A stretch of 27,197 nucleotides of DNA from Bacteroidota bacterium (GTDB taxonomy: Bacteria > Bacteroidota > Bacteroidia > Bacteroidales > VadinHA17): positions 1 to 27,197 of the forward strand of contig JAEYZD010000071.1 of the NCBI GenBank assembly GCA_023430725.1, read 5' to 3'. A program made the position numbers and the translations under genes. The notes beneath the pieces were generated by a model. That model was not told the DNA's origin, searched no databases, and was given only the letters and a program-made list of their open reading frames with translations. This document shows positions 8,082 to 16,224 of this stretch, piece after piece; the first letter of the stretch is position 1, and each line of letters starts with the position of its first letter.

Positions 8082-9290
8082 ATGCGCATGAAAAAATCAG
8101 TATTAGTCCTGATGGCACTGGCAATTGCCGCCATGCCCCTCCAGGCTCAGAAGACAAAAAAACAGGCCGCCGCCGAACCCGAGGGGTTCAAATTCACAAC
8201 CGTGGTCTCCCTCCCTGCCACATCAGTAAAAAATCAGGCAGCAACCGGTACCTGCTGGTGTTTCGCAACAACCTCCTTCATGGAGTCGGAACTCCTTCGC
8301 ATGGGCAAGGGTGAATATGATCTCTCGGAGATGTTCGTTGTGAGAAAAACATACGAGAACAGGATACTCGACAACTACCTGCGCCAGGGAAAAGGCAACC
8401 TGGGGCCGGGAAGCCTTTCACCCTCATGGACCCGGGTCTTCAATGAAGACGGCCTGATGCCGGACGAAGCATACACGGGCATCAGCTATACCTCCCCGGG
8501 TCACAACCACAGCGAGCTCCAGTCATATCTCGAAGCTGTAACAGCAGTTCCGATAAAGATGAAACGGATCAGCAAGGAGTCGGGCGAAGTCACAGGCGCC
8601 ATCCTGGATATCTACCTCGGGGAAGTTCCCGAAACATTCACCTACAAGGGCCAGAGCTACACACCAAAGTCATTTGCCGCCAGCCTTGGCCTGAACATGA
8701 ATGATTATGTCCATATCACGTCTTTCTCGCATTTCCCATTCTATACCGAAGGACTGATAGAGGTACCTGACAACTGGGAGATGAACCGCTTCCATAATGT
8801 TCCGCTTGATGAACTGATCACCATCATGGACTATGCCCTGAACAACGGCTTCACTGTCAACTGGGACGGCGACGTGAGTGAAAGGGGATTTTCACATGCC
8901 AACGGCGTTGCAATCAACCCTGACATCACAAAGATGGACCTCTCAGCAATGACCGACAGGGCCCGCTTCGAGGGGATGCAGTCTGACCGCACTCCGATTC
9001 CGGGTATGTTCGACAAACCGGGTCCCGAGATCAATGTGACTCAGGAGATCCGTCAGAAGGGATATGAGGCTTTCGTCACATCAGATGATCACCTTATGCA
9101 TCTCACCGGGATTGTGAAGGACCAGAACGGCAACAAGTATTACATAACCAAGAACTCATGGGGTACAGACCGTAATCCTCACGGAGGATACCTCAACATG
9201 TCGGAGAGCTATGTAAGGGCCAAGACCATATTCATCATGGTGCATAAGGATGCAATTCCTGCTGACATAAAGACAAAACTGGGACTCTGA
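8082..9290 (+). CDS. Secreted C1-family cysteine peptidase, PepC/bleomycin-hydrolase-like
   Basis: Papain-fold cysteine peptidase of about 402 residues. I chose the ATG at 8082 (or the second ATG at 8088) over an upstream GTG at 8058, because it begins directly with a signal peptide (MKKSVLVLMALAIAAMPLQAQ-like, cleavage near AQ), so it should be exported. Catalytic residues, numbered from 8082: Q52 of the oxyanion hole, C58 in GTCWCFA, H340 in LMHLTGI and N358 in KNSWGT. The long insert between Cys and His fits the aminopeptidase C/bleomycin hydrolase subgroup rather than plain papain. It is probably monocistronic. A -7-like box AATATTTG (8037-8044, seven of eight) lies 37 nt upstream. Its stop is one base from the end of the convergent O-antigen-ligase gene, so the two transcripts must meet. 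Confidence 0.88.
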   Translation: MRMKKSVLVLMALAIAAMPLQAQKTKKQAAAEPEGFKFTTVVSLPATSVKNQAATGTCWCFATTSFMESELLRMGKGEYDLSEMFVVRKTYENRILDNYLRQGKGNLGPGSLSPSWTRVFNEDGLMPDEAYTGISYTSPGHNHSELQSYLEAVTAVPIKMKRISKESGEVTGAILDIYLGEVPETFTYKGQSYTPKSFAASLGLNMNDYVHITSFSHFPFYTEGLIEVPDNWEMNRFHNVPLDELITIMDYALNNGFTVNWDGDVSERGFSHANGVAINPDITKMDLSAMTDRARFEGMQSDRTPIPGMFDKPGPEINVTQEIRQKGYEAFVTSDDHLMHLTGIVKDQNGNKYYITKNSWGTDRNPHGGYLNMSESYVRAKTIFIMVHKDAIPADIKTKLGL

Positions 9291-9291
9291 A

Positions 9292-10875
9292 TCACTGCCT
9301 GAGGTCTGCGGCATAAGAAAAATAGCCGCAGATCATTGAAAAAAAGACAAACAGGTCCTGCCCGGGCTGGGACTCAAAAGAGTTGTTTCCTGCAAAATTG
9401 ACCAGGAAAGCAACCAGGAAAAGAATAAACATCATTGATTTATATGCCTTCTTCTCAATTACGAAGAAGGCATATAATATTATTGTGATAACCAGCCCGA
9501 AGACTCCGAGGGTGATCAGGATGAACAGGTACTGGCTGTGCGGCTTCATATTCAGCCCGGCCAGTTCCGAGTTGTTCTTCCTAAGACCGTGATCCACTGC
9601 CTTCAGGACACCGCCCGTTCCCCATCCAAAAAGAGGACGCGCCGTGAACGCCTCCCATGAAGCTTTCCAGAGATCAATCCGCTTCGTCAGGGAGCCCCAT
9701 TCAGTCATCTTCCCGTCGCTTTTTTCATAGAGATAGAGACTCATCATCTCCTCCCAGGCCCTTACATAGATTCCGGGCCGGTCAGTGTTGAGATGGTTTG
9801 TGATACCCTTTTCAATCGCTTCAATATCATTTCCGGCAAGCATCATGAAGTGCTCACTGTCCTTCCTGAGGCCAAGTGACGACATATACCTGAACAGCGT
9901 TGCCCGCAGCTCCTGCCCCGCCAGGTCCCTCCCGTCATAGTCAAGGCTGCTCCTGGCATTCCACGCTTCCCTCAGCTCCCCGTCAGCAATGTATATATAG
10001 ACCGGGTTTCCGTTCTCCCTTATTATATTATTTGTATCGTGAATGTAAGCAGTGCCTGCGGCAGACAGGGAATCAAGGCTGCGCAGAGCGACGGGGTTTT
10101 CTGCATGTGTATCACGCCAGATGCCTGCCAGGGGCCACAGTGCAACACCTGCAAGTACCGCGAAACCGGCAGGCACCGCGATCCTGACAGCATAACTCCC
10201 TGACCTCGATGCAAGAGTCACTGTCAGCCAGATCGCTGCAACCGAAAAGGCTGCTACGCCTGACAGCGCCCTGAGATAGAACAGGAAGAAGATCAGCCAG
10301 GCCACGCCAGCGAGACAGGCAACAAATAAAAACCGTTTTCCCCTCATGTCCCATGCCAGCATCAGCAACTGAAAAACGGCAATCACAACCATCAGCCCGA
10401 AATAGATACCCGGGATGAAGGGAGAGGCTTCACGGTATGACAGTGAAGGATCAAATTGCGTCCTCAGGAAACCGATGACCGAGACAACCAGAACCGAGGA
10501 GATGAATAGCCACAGAATCCGCCGTGTCATCTTCCTGCCTGGAAGCTCCGATGTTGCCACTGTCAGGGGCAGAAACAGCGTCGGCAGCTTATGGAGCAGG
10601 TCATGACGGAGCCCGTAACCCGGGTCCGCGGACCATGCCAGCCCTATGACATTCAGCAGGTATATCAGCATTAAAGCGATGGCAGCCCGGTCAGTGCGGA
10701 GCCTGCTGAACTTCGTCCTGAATCCGCCCTCCGCAAGCCAGTTTACCGCCAGGATTAATTCACTGACCGTCAGCAGCCACCTAGAGGAGGGGAGGAATAT
10801 CGCAATCAGGCAGAGCGAAGCGAGGTAGATCCCGCGGTGAACACCACTGCGCGTAATATCGGTATCATAGACCAT
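9292..10875 (-). CDS. O-antigen ligase/polymerase-like polytopic membrane protein
   Basis: Inner-membrane protein of 527 residues with about 10-12 hydrophobic segments. A large hydrophilic loop (about 250-425) sits between the central and C-terminal helices, the layout of WaaL ligases and Wzy polymerases. The loop ends with TARPLFGWGTGG and then KPHSQYLFILITLG, the His-containing region shared by the Wzy_C family. It would join or polymerise undecaprenyl-linked glycan at the periplasmic face. It is the last gene of a three-gene minus-strand operon, and its start overlaps the FkbM stop by 11 nt. The loop is longer than in many WaaL proteins. Ligase and polymerase cannot be separated by sequence alone. 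Confidence 0.78.
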   Translation of the reverse strand: MVYDTDITRSGVHRGIYLASLCLIAIFLPSSRWLLTVSELILAVNWLAEGGFRTKFSRLRTDRAAIALMLIYLLNVIGLAWSADPGYGLRHDLLHKLPTLFLPLTVATSELPGRKMTRRILWLFISSVLVVSVIGFLRTQFDPSLSYREASPFIPGIYFGLMVVIAVFQLLMLAWDMRGKRFLFVACLAGVAWLIFFLFYLRALSGVAAFSVAAIWLTVTLASRSGSYAVRIAVPAGFAVLAGVALWPLAGIWRDTHAENPVALRSLDSLSAAGTAYIHDTNNIIRENGNPVYIYIADGELREAWNARSSLDYDGRDLAGQELRATLFRYMSSLGLRKDSEHFMMLAGNDIEAIEKGITNHLNTDRPGIYVRAWEEMMSLYLYEKSDGKMTEWGSLTKRIDLWKASWEAFTARPLFGWGTGGVLKAVDHGLRKNNSELAGLNMKPHSQYLFILITLGVFGLVITIILYAFFVIEKKAYKSMMFILFLVAFLVNFAGNNSFESQPGQDLFVFFSMICGYFSYAADLRQ

Positions 10876-11683
10876 CTCCCTGGCCGGGCTTTGGTGACAA
10901 CGAATCTTTTACAGCAAGAACGTCTCTCCTGATCGACTGTAAAGAGTAGCCATGGCTCGTGATGTATTCACGGCATTCCCGTGCGGTTTTCTCATCAAAG
11001 ACAACCTCTTCGTAGATGATCACCTCAGGCGAGATCCGGTCCAGGTCAAGCATCTTAAGCAGCTCATAATCAAATCCTTCGGTATCAATTGCCAGCAGAT
11101 CGGGTGACCGCCCCTCAAAATAGCTCAGCAGTGTCCCGGGGCTGACCGTGGCTACCTCATCGCGGATTATACAGTCATCCTCATTTGCAGGCAATGTCAC
11201 CCCCTCCCTGCGCATATTCCGCAGTATGCTGCCGTCACGGAGCTTTTTCACCAGCACCTCCCTGCTGAAGCTTGACAGGCCTGTTGCCCATCGCTCCCTG
11301 CTTATTGAGAGCTTATAAAGAGGTCTCATGCCGTCGTTGCGGTCAAGGGCTGCGTTGATTGCCGTGACCTCCGGCCTCTTCCGGTGAAGCCTGGAGAGGT
11401 ATTCATTGAACACATCCGGCAGAGGCTCAACCAGGACACCCCGCCAGTTGTCCCTCTTGATGAACATATGAAGCGGATCATTTATGAAACCGTCGTTTGC
11501 CCCAACCTGGAGGAACGTAACAGGTTTGTGTTCCCGGGAATATTTGTCGAGAAAAACCTCAATTGTGCCTGGTTTTGGCTTGTAGATGTGTCTGCAATAG
11601 TATAACCACAGCGGATTCTCGGAAGCACTGAGGTTGAATAAAAATTTCCTGTACCCCTTCCTTAGCCTGTATTTTAACCTCAT
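10865..11683 (-). CDS. FkbM-family SAM-dependent methyltransferase
   Basis: Protein of 272 residues with a Rossmann methyltransferase core. FLQVGANDG (57-65) is the SAM-binding loop, VEP (85-87) ends the second strand with its acidic residue, and LLAIDTEGFDYELLK (196-210) is the FkbM hallmark. FkbM-type enzymes O-methylate sugars or polyketides. Between a glycosyltransferase-like gene and an O-antigen ligase, it most likely methylates a surface glycan, perhaps capping chain growth; that role is inference. The 42-nt gap to the upstream gene and the overlap with the downstream one indicate a single operon. Confidence 0.85.
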   Translation of the reverse strand: MRLKYRLRKGYRKFLFNLSASENPLWLYYCRHIYKPKPGTIEVFLDKYSREHKPVTFLQVGANDGFINDPLHMFIKRDNWRGVLVEPLPDVFNEYLSRLHRKRPEVTAINAALDRNDGMRPLYKLSISRERWATGLSSFSREVLVKKLRDGSILRNMRREGVTLPANEDDCIIRDEVATVSPGTLLSYFEGRSPDLLAIDTEGFDYELLKMLDLDRISPEVIIYEEVVFDEKTARECREYITSHGYSLQSIRRDVLAVKDSLSPKPGQGDGL

Positions 11684-11725
11684 GTTTCCCTGGTATTTAA
11701 AATGTGTCTGATAGTGTAATTCAAT

Positions 11726-12574
11726 TCACACAATGCTTCTGAATCGTTCCGGGATCCTGATCACCGGCTTTTCCGTAAGCATGCCTGGTTTATTAAGGGC
11801 AAACAGCGGACGGAAGATGCTCTCCCTTCTTCTTGCCTGCTCGAAGAAAGCATCGCCCTCAACCGGACTTTTCTTTGTGATCAGGTCGAAAAGCTCATAT
11901 CTCCTGTCAAGGTGGCCCCGCCAGCCGGCATTAAGCAGCGACTGATCCTCCATTTTTCTCTTCGAGATATCATAATCCACCATTCCGAAATGAAACAGGA
12001 AGAGGTTCGGGTCAATATGAAAATTCCTGTATCTGACCCTGTGAAATCCGGCACCCCATCTGACAGGCCGAAAGGCAACAATGGCTTTTGTGTAGCGTGC
12101 CGAGACATGGGCAAAACTCCTCTGCTCCAGGAACGGCCTTGAAGGATCGATGGGCTTTTCAAGCTCGAGATGCTGTCCTACATCCAGCCCGAGGGCTGAG
12201 AGGGAAGCAGATTTTACAGGCTTTTGCAGATAACCGGACAGTGAGAGTCCGCGGGCAGGGTCCACGACAAGGGCCTCATCAATGTCATGAGCTATGACAA
12301 TATCATACCTCAGGAACAATGACTTCGTGAAATTGGAGATGAGATCAATCCTGTTTTTGTCTCCCCGCGACCTGTTGAGCCTCTGGCGGGGCAGCCTTAT
12401 CACATTGATGGAGGCATGATCCTCCGGCAGCGGCTGATCATGACCGTCAATAAAGAGAAACAGGTTCTCATGACCCAGTTCCTTCCCGTAATAATCAATC
12501 CACCTGGGAATAAAGAACTGGTCATTCCTGACCATTGATACTGCCCCGATCTTTTTTCGGTTGCCTTCAGACAT
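11726..12574 (-). CDS. Glycosyltransferase family 2-like protein with DxD motif
   Basis: Protein of 282 residues. The start (IGAVSMVRNDQFFIPRWIDYY) resembles the 'Glyco_tranf_2_4' group, in which a nucleotide-binding strand is followed by MV(R/K)NE-like residues. A metal/nucleotide-sugar DxD motif is at 97-99 (AHDIDEALV). The later ARYTKAIVAFRP and HFGMVDYD stretches fit that group, where an acceptor-side His is conserved. It is the first gene of the minus-strand glycan operon and has a good Bacteroidota-type promoter in the 64-bp divergent gap before the Stealth genes. Donor and acceptor sugars are unknown. Confidence 0.72.
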   Translation of the reverse strand: MSEGNRKKIGAVSMVRNDQFFIPRWIDYYGKELGHENLFLFIDGHDQPLPEDHASINVIRLPRQRLNRSRGDKNRIDLISNFTKSLFLRYDIVIAHDIDEALVVDPARGLSLSGYLQKPVKSASLSALGLDVGQHLELEKPIDPSRPFLEQRSFAHVSARYTKAIVAFRPVRWGAGFHRVRYRNFHIDPNLFLFHFGMVDYDISKRKMEDQSLLNAGWRGHLDRRYELFDLITKKSPVEGDAFFEQARRRESIFRPLFALNKPGMLTEKPVIRIPERFRSIV

Positions 12575-12597
12575 GCGACTTGATTTTTCTGGCTAAA

Positions 12598-12628
12598 ATT
12601 GCATAAAAATAATAAAGCCGTAAATTTA
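12598..12628 (+). promoter_or_regulatory. Candidate promoter for the tandem Stealth genes
   Basis: ATTG (12598-12601) and TAAATTTA (12621-12628, seven of eight to TAnnTTTG) are 19 nt apart. It overlaps the divergent promoter on the other strand, so the two operons may compete or be co-regulated. The leader would be only about 5 nt, which weakens the call. Confidence 0.3.
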
Positions 12629-12635
12629 CAACAAA
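12604..12635 (-). promoter_or_regulatory. Candidate promoter for the minus-strand glycan operon
   Basis: On the minus strand a perfect TTTG (-33, complement of 12632-12635) is followed after 20 nt by TATTTTTA (-7, complement of 12604-12611), seven of eight to TAnnTTTG. Transcription would start about 25 nt before the ATG at 12574. Confidence 0.5.
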
Positions 12636-12638
12636 ACA

Positions 12639-13661
12639 ATGTCAGATAACATAAAACCTGCTGACAACGGACCAATTGACGCAGTAATACTGTGGGTTGA
12701 CGGAAGCGACGCAAGGCTGGCCGAAAAAAGGGCGCGTTACCTGGCATCGGAAAAACTCACCACTGCCCACCCCGGTGCAAGTGCAACACGTTTTGCATCA
12801 TCCAATGAAATCAGGTATTGCGTCCTTTCAATTCTGACATTTGCACCCTTTGTAAGAAACATCTACCTGGTCACCGATGAACAGGATCCGGGCCTTGACG
12901 ATGAGGTCAGTGAACGCTTTCCCGCCAGGGCGGGATGCATTAAGATTGTTGACCACCGGGAGATCTTCCGGGACTATGAAGAGTATCTCCCTACATTCAA
13001 CAGTTCCTCGATACACACAATGATATGGAGGATCAGGGGATTGTCGCCGAACTTCATCTATTTCAATGATGACACGATCCTGATAAGGGAGACAACAGCC
13101 GAAGACTGGTTCAGAGACGGCAAACCCGTGCAGCGTGGAAAATGGCTTCTGCCTCCGGTCAGAAAGATTGCCGGAAATGCATTCAAAATCCTGCTGAACA
13201 GGTACCTGAAAGGAAACAGGGATTACCGTCCAAAAATCTCATTCTATGTGCGTCAGTGGCAAACCGCCCGGCTGCTTGGCAGCAGATGGCGCTATTATTT
13301 CCATTGTCACACGGCTCATCCGCTGAGGATAAAGACTCTTGAAAACTTCTTCAGCGCCAACGGGGAACTGCTGAGAAAGACAATTGCATACCGTTTCAGG
13401 GACCAGGAACAGCTGCTTGCAAGCTCGCTGGCTTATCATCTGGAGATCAGGAGCGGTAACGCACATCAGGCAAGGCTCAATCTCGGCTATCTTCATCCCT
13501 GGTATTCGGAAGAACGGATGAACAGACGGATTGACCGCTGTACAAGAGATGCGAACATAAAGTCCGTTTGCATCCAGAGTGTGGAGATGATGAGCCCCGG
13601 ACATCGGAAAAAGATATTTGACTGGCTGGATGAAGTATTAAACCTTAAAAATGAAAACTGA
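12639..13661 (+). CDS. Stealth-family sugar-phosphate transferase, copy 1
   Basis: Protein of 340 residues with Stealth conserved regions in order. CR1 is DAVILWVDGSD (14-24). CR2 runs from RFASSNEIRYCVLSI (51-65) through IKIVDHREIF (101-110) and YLPTFNSSSI to YFNDDTIL (141-148). A His-rich CR3-like stretch (FHCHTAHP) and a short CR4-like end (FDWLDEVL) follow. Stealth proteins, such as meningococcal SacB and the catalytic part of human GNPTAB, move a hexose-1-phosphate from a UDP-sugar to an acceptor, making phosphodiester links in capsules. No transmembrane segment is seen, so it is likely cytoplasmic. Its stop overlaps the start of a second Stealth gene, so the pair is co-transcribed and probably co-translated. 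Confidence 0.9.
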   Translation: MSDNIKPADNGPIDAVILWVDGSDARLAEKRARYLASEKLTTAHPGASATRFASSNEIRYCVLSILTFAPFVRNIYLVTDEQDPGLDDEVSERFPARAGCIKIVDHREIFRDYEEYLPTFNSSSIHTMIWRIRGLSPNFIYFNDDTILIRETTAEDWFRDGKPVQRGKWLLPPVRKIAGNAFKILLNRYLKGNRDYRPKISFYVRQWQTARLLGSRWRYYFHCHTAHPLRIKTLENFFSANGELLRKTIAYRFRDQEQLLASSLAYHLEIRSGNAHQARLNLGYLHPWYSEERMNRRIDRCTRDANIKSVCIQSVEMMSPGHRKKIFDWLDEVLNLKNEN

Positions 13662-14688
13662 GAATCATCCGAATTCTGCCTCCCCGCAACATGTATCCGG
13701 TGATCCCATCGATGTTGTCATTGCCTGGGTTGACGGAAGTGACCCGAAACTTGCAGAGAAACGAAGCAGATACAGCGGCAGCAAACCGGTACCGGTCTCC
13801 TCGGGAGCCCACCCTACAAGATTCGCATCCTCAAATGAGATAAGGTACTGCGTGCTTTCAGTATTGCGCTTTGCCCCCTTCGTCAGGAAGATCTTCATTG
13901 TAACTGACAGCCAGGATCCCGGTCTGACAGGAGATCTGCAGAAATACTTTCCTGAAAGGGCAGGATCAGTTACAGTAGTTGACCACAGGGAGATTTTCGA
14001 CGGTTACAGCGAGTACCTGCCTACATTCAACAGCATCTCGATAGCAAACATGATCTGGAGGATCAAAGGACTTTCAGAAAAGTTTGTCTATTTCAATGAT
14101 GACATCTTCCTGGTAAGGAGCATATCACCGGCTGAATGGTTTGTCGGCGGTGCCCCCGTAATGAGGGGCCGGTGGGTTCCGGCACCCTGGCCCAGGATTG
14201 GCTGGGATCGACTGAGAACGGCATTTAAGAGGCGTGTTGCTGGCAGACCTGATTTCCGGCCCAGAGCCTCCTTTCACCTTGGTCAGTGGAATTCAGCAGC
14301 ACTGCTGGGTTACAGGCTCAGATACTTCACAAACAGCCATACACCCCAGACCTTCAGCCGCAGCCTCGTTGAAAATTACTTTGCGGAAAATGATCCGGTC
14401 CTCAGGAAAAACATATCATACCGGTTCCGGGACCCGGGTCAGTTTACCTTCAGCTCTTTTTCAAACCATCTGCAGTTGCTGAACGGCAACAGGAACATCG
14501 CCCGCCCCGGACTTGTCTATCTCAAACCTGAAAACAGGGGGCCCGGCTATATTGACTCAAAAATCCTTCTCTGCGAACGTGATTCGTCTATAATATACAT
14601 GTGTGCCCAGAGCCTCGACATGTGCGGGGAACATGACCGGGTGAGGCTTTTCGGATGGCTCGACGGAAGACTTGGTCTCGAGAATTGA
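13651..14688 (+). CDS. Stealth-family sugar-phosphate transferase, copy 2
   Basis: Protein of 345 residues, clearly a paralogue of the preceding gene. The motifs repeat almost unchanged: DVVIAWVDGSD (21-31), RFASSNEIRYCVLS (57-70), VVDHREIF (109-116), EYLPTFNSISI (121-131) and YFNDDIFLV (147-155). The middle and C-terminal parts have diverged; the CR3-like region reads TNSHTPQTFSR. The ATG lies inside the last codons of copy 1 (11-nt overlap), and no promoter can fit between them. Two different Stealth enzymes in one operon suggest two successive or alternative phosphodiester transfers, or a hetero-oligomer; this is inference. The gene ends seven bases from the convergent LuxE-like gene. Confidence 0.9.
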   Translation: MKTENHPNSASPQHVSGDPIDVVIAWVDGSDPKLAEKRSRYSGSKPVPVSSGAHPTRFASSNEIRYCVLSVLRFAPFVRKIFIVTDSQDPGLTGDLQKYFPERAGSVTVVDHREIFDGYSEYLPTFNSISIANMIWRIKGLSEKFVYFNDDIFLVRSISPAEWFVGGAPVMRGRWVPAPWPRIGWDRLRTAFKRRVAGRPDFRPRASFHLGQWNSAALLGYRLRYFTNSHTPQTFSRSLVENYFAENDPVLRKNISYRFRDPGQFTFSSFSNHLQLLNGNRNIARPGLVYLKPENRGPGYIDSKILLCERDSSIIYMCAQSLDMCGEHDRVRLFGWLDGRLGLEN

Positions 14689-14695
14689 GTCAGTC

Positions 14696-15685
14696 CTAAT
14701 TCACCAGGAGGTTGCACCCGCGGATGTCCGCATCATCAAATCTTCCCTGTACCTCGAACTCTCCGCCCGGATGCATCCGTCCGAGATCGGCTGTGGCAAT
14801 GAATGAGCATGACCATAGGTTGGCAAGGTCGATGACGCTAATGCCACCCGCCGCTCCCGGCTCATCTGTATGGTCTGCAGGATCGTGGCTGTCGCGGATA
14901 AATACCTTCATCCACGGCGGGGCGGTGAAAAGCCCGCCTCCGTCAGACCAGGCCTGGCTGAGCAGTTCGGTCATGCCGTACTCCGAATGCACCGATCTGA
15001 CCCCGAAGGCTTTCATCAGGATCTCATGCACCTCCTCCCTGATCATCTCCCGCCGCCTCCCTTTCATCCCTCCTGTCTCCATGATGATGACATCAGACAA
15101 ATCACGCGGATGCTCTTCCGCCAGATCAAGCAGAGCGAAGGTGACCCCGATCAGCAGCACCTTCAGTCCTGCCCCACGCGCCCTCTCAACTGACCGGAGA
15201 AGCGCAGCATGGTCATTCAGGAAGAACCCTCCCAGACTATTGCCGGAGATCTCCATCAGCCTGTTGACCATATAAATAAGAGAGGAGCCTTCCCTTTCGA
15301 GATACGAAGGGAGCAGTCCCATTATGGCATACTGCGAAGGATCTCCGTAGCAGAGCCTGAATCCCTCCTCCAGGCTGCGGTCATAGATTGAAGGATCCTT
15401 CAGATGGTGGCGGCTCTGCCTGAATCCTGTGGTTCCGCTGCTTAGAAACACCCTTTCAGCAGGGCCTTCACCAGTCATTACCGTATGATCCCTGAAGAAG
15501 GAGATGGGCATGAAGGGGATGCTAAAAAGTGAGCCGACCTTTTCCGGGTCAACGCCAAGGAGATCAATATACTGACCGTAGACCGGGCACCCTGCCGCCT
15601 GGAAACGAAAGATCTCCAGCGCCATCCTCTCAAACGACTTGTCATCGGTGACCCTGAAGATCTCTTCGCGTGAAGGTGAATTCAT
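14696..15685 (-). CDS. LuxE-like acyl-protein synthetase (ANL superfamily)
   Basis: Protein of 329 residues resembling LuxE/acyl-protein synthetase. It has IPFMPISFF near residue 60, the ATP-phosphate loop-like VFLSSGTTGFRQSRH (79-93, SSGTTG), IIMETGGMKGRRREM and HSEYGMTELLSQAW, which is the ANL adenylate-binding EYGMTE-type motif. LuxE adenylates a fatty acid and transfers it to its own cysteine before LuxC reduction. No LuxC/LuxD or luciferase gene is present, so here the product may feed acylation of some other molecule; in Bacteroidota such genes also occur near surface-polysaccharide genes. It follows the lipoprotein gene after 5 nt in the pgk operon. Substrate unknown. Confidence 0.82.
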   Translation of the reverse strand: MNSPSREEIFRVTDDKSFERMALEIFRFQAAGCPVYGQYIDLLGVDPEKVGSLFSIPFMPISFFRDHTVMTGEGPAERVFLSSGTTGFRQSRHHLKDPSIYDRSLEEGFRLCYGDPSQYAIMGLLPSYLEREGSSLIYMVNRLMEISGNSLGGFFLNDHAALLRSVERARGAGLKVLLIGVTFALLDLAEEHPRDLSDVIIMETGGMKGRRREMIREEVHEILMKAFGVRSVHSEYGMTELLSQAWSDGGGLFTAPPWMKVFIRDSHDPADHTDEPGAAGGISVIDLANLWSCSFIATADLGRMHPGGEFEVQGRFDDADIRGCNLLVN

Positions 15686-15690
15686 TGCTG

Positions 15691-16224
15691 TTACGGGAAT
15701 GTAGCTGATCCGTCAGGCTGCCATACCCACTCAAGCTTGCAGGTGGCAACTGCAGGACTGACAGAGGTGTCAAGTGTCAGGTTGACGATCCTCAGCTTGG
15801 CATACTTCGCATCCCTGGTCTTCACCACCCATACCTGGTTTGTTGAAATCGGCGCCGCCAGGTCAATCCATGTATAGGAGCCCACAGTCTTCAGCGCCCT
15901 GAAGGCGTTAACCGACTCGGCATCAGTGACGTGGTTGCTCACAAGGGCGAATGGAGGATCGAGAGTGTTTGAAGTGAGGAACGGCAAAACAGGACCTCCG
16001 GTTGTCACCGCTCCTGCCATCAGTGTGATATCAGCCCTGTTTGCATCGGGAAGCGTGGGGACCTCCTTCGCTTCGTCAAAGGAGAGCCCCATCGCGTAAT
16101 AATATGAACCACCGTCATACAGTTCATTGGTCAGTGTGATCGTTCCCGATGTCACCTGGTCATCACCGCCGCACCCCGCAAAAAACAGCGTGGCAGCCAG
16201 AACCGGTATGAGGCAGAGTTTCAT
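15691..16224 (-). CDS. Small lipoprotein of unknown function
   Basis: Protein of 177 residues that I do not assign to a family. It begins with a type II signal peptide; the lipobox FFAGC puts the lipidated cysteine at residue 18, followed by GGDD, which fits an exported lipoprotein. The mature part is rich in Thr, Val and Ala and looks like a beta-rich domain (TITLTNELYDGGSYYYAMG; later KLRIVNLTLDTS). Its ATG overlaps the pgk stop by one base (TAATG), implying translational coupling to a glycolytic gene, which is an odd partner for a surface protein. The LuxE-like gene follows after 5 nt. Confidence 0.75.
   Translation of the reverse strand: MKLCLIPVLAATLFFAGCGGDDQVTSGTITLTNELYDGGSYYYAMGLSFDEAKEVPTLPDANRADITLMAGAVTTGGPVLPFLTSNTLDPPFALVSNHVTDAESVNAFRALKTVGSYTWIDLAAPISTNQVWVVKTRDAKYAKLRIVNLTLDTSVSPAVATCKLEWVWQPDGSATFP

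Noticed and set aside
12639..14688. Tandem Stealth genes as an assembly duplication.
   Set aside because: The copies differ throughout at nucleotide and protein level and diverge strongly outside CR1/CR2, so they are true paralogues.
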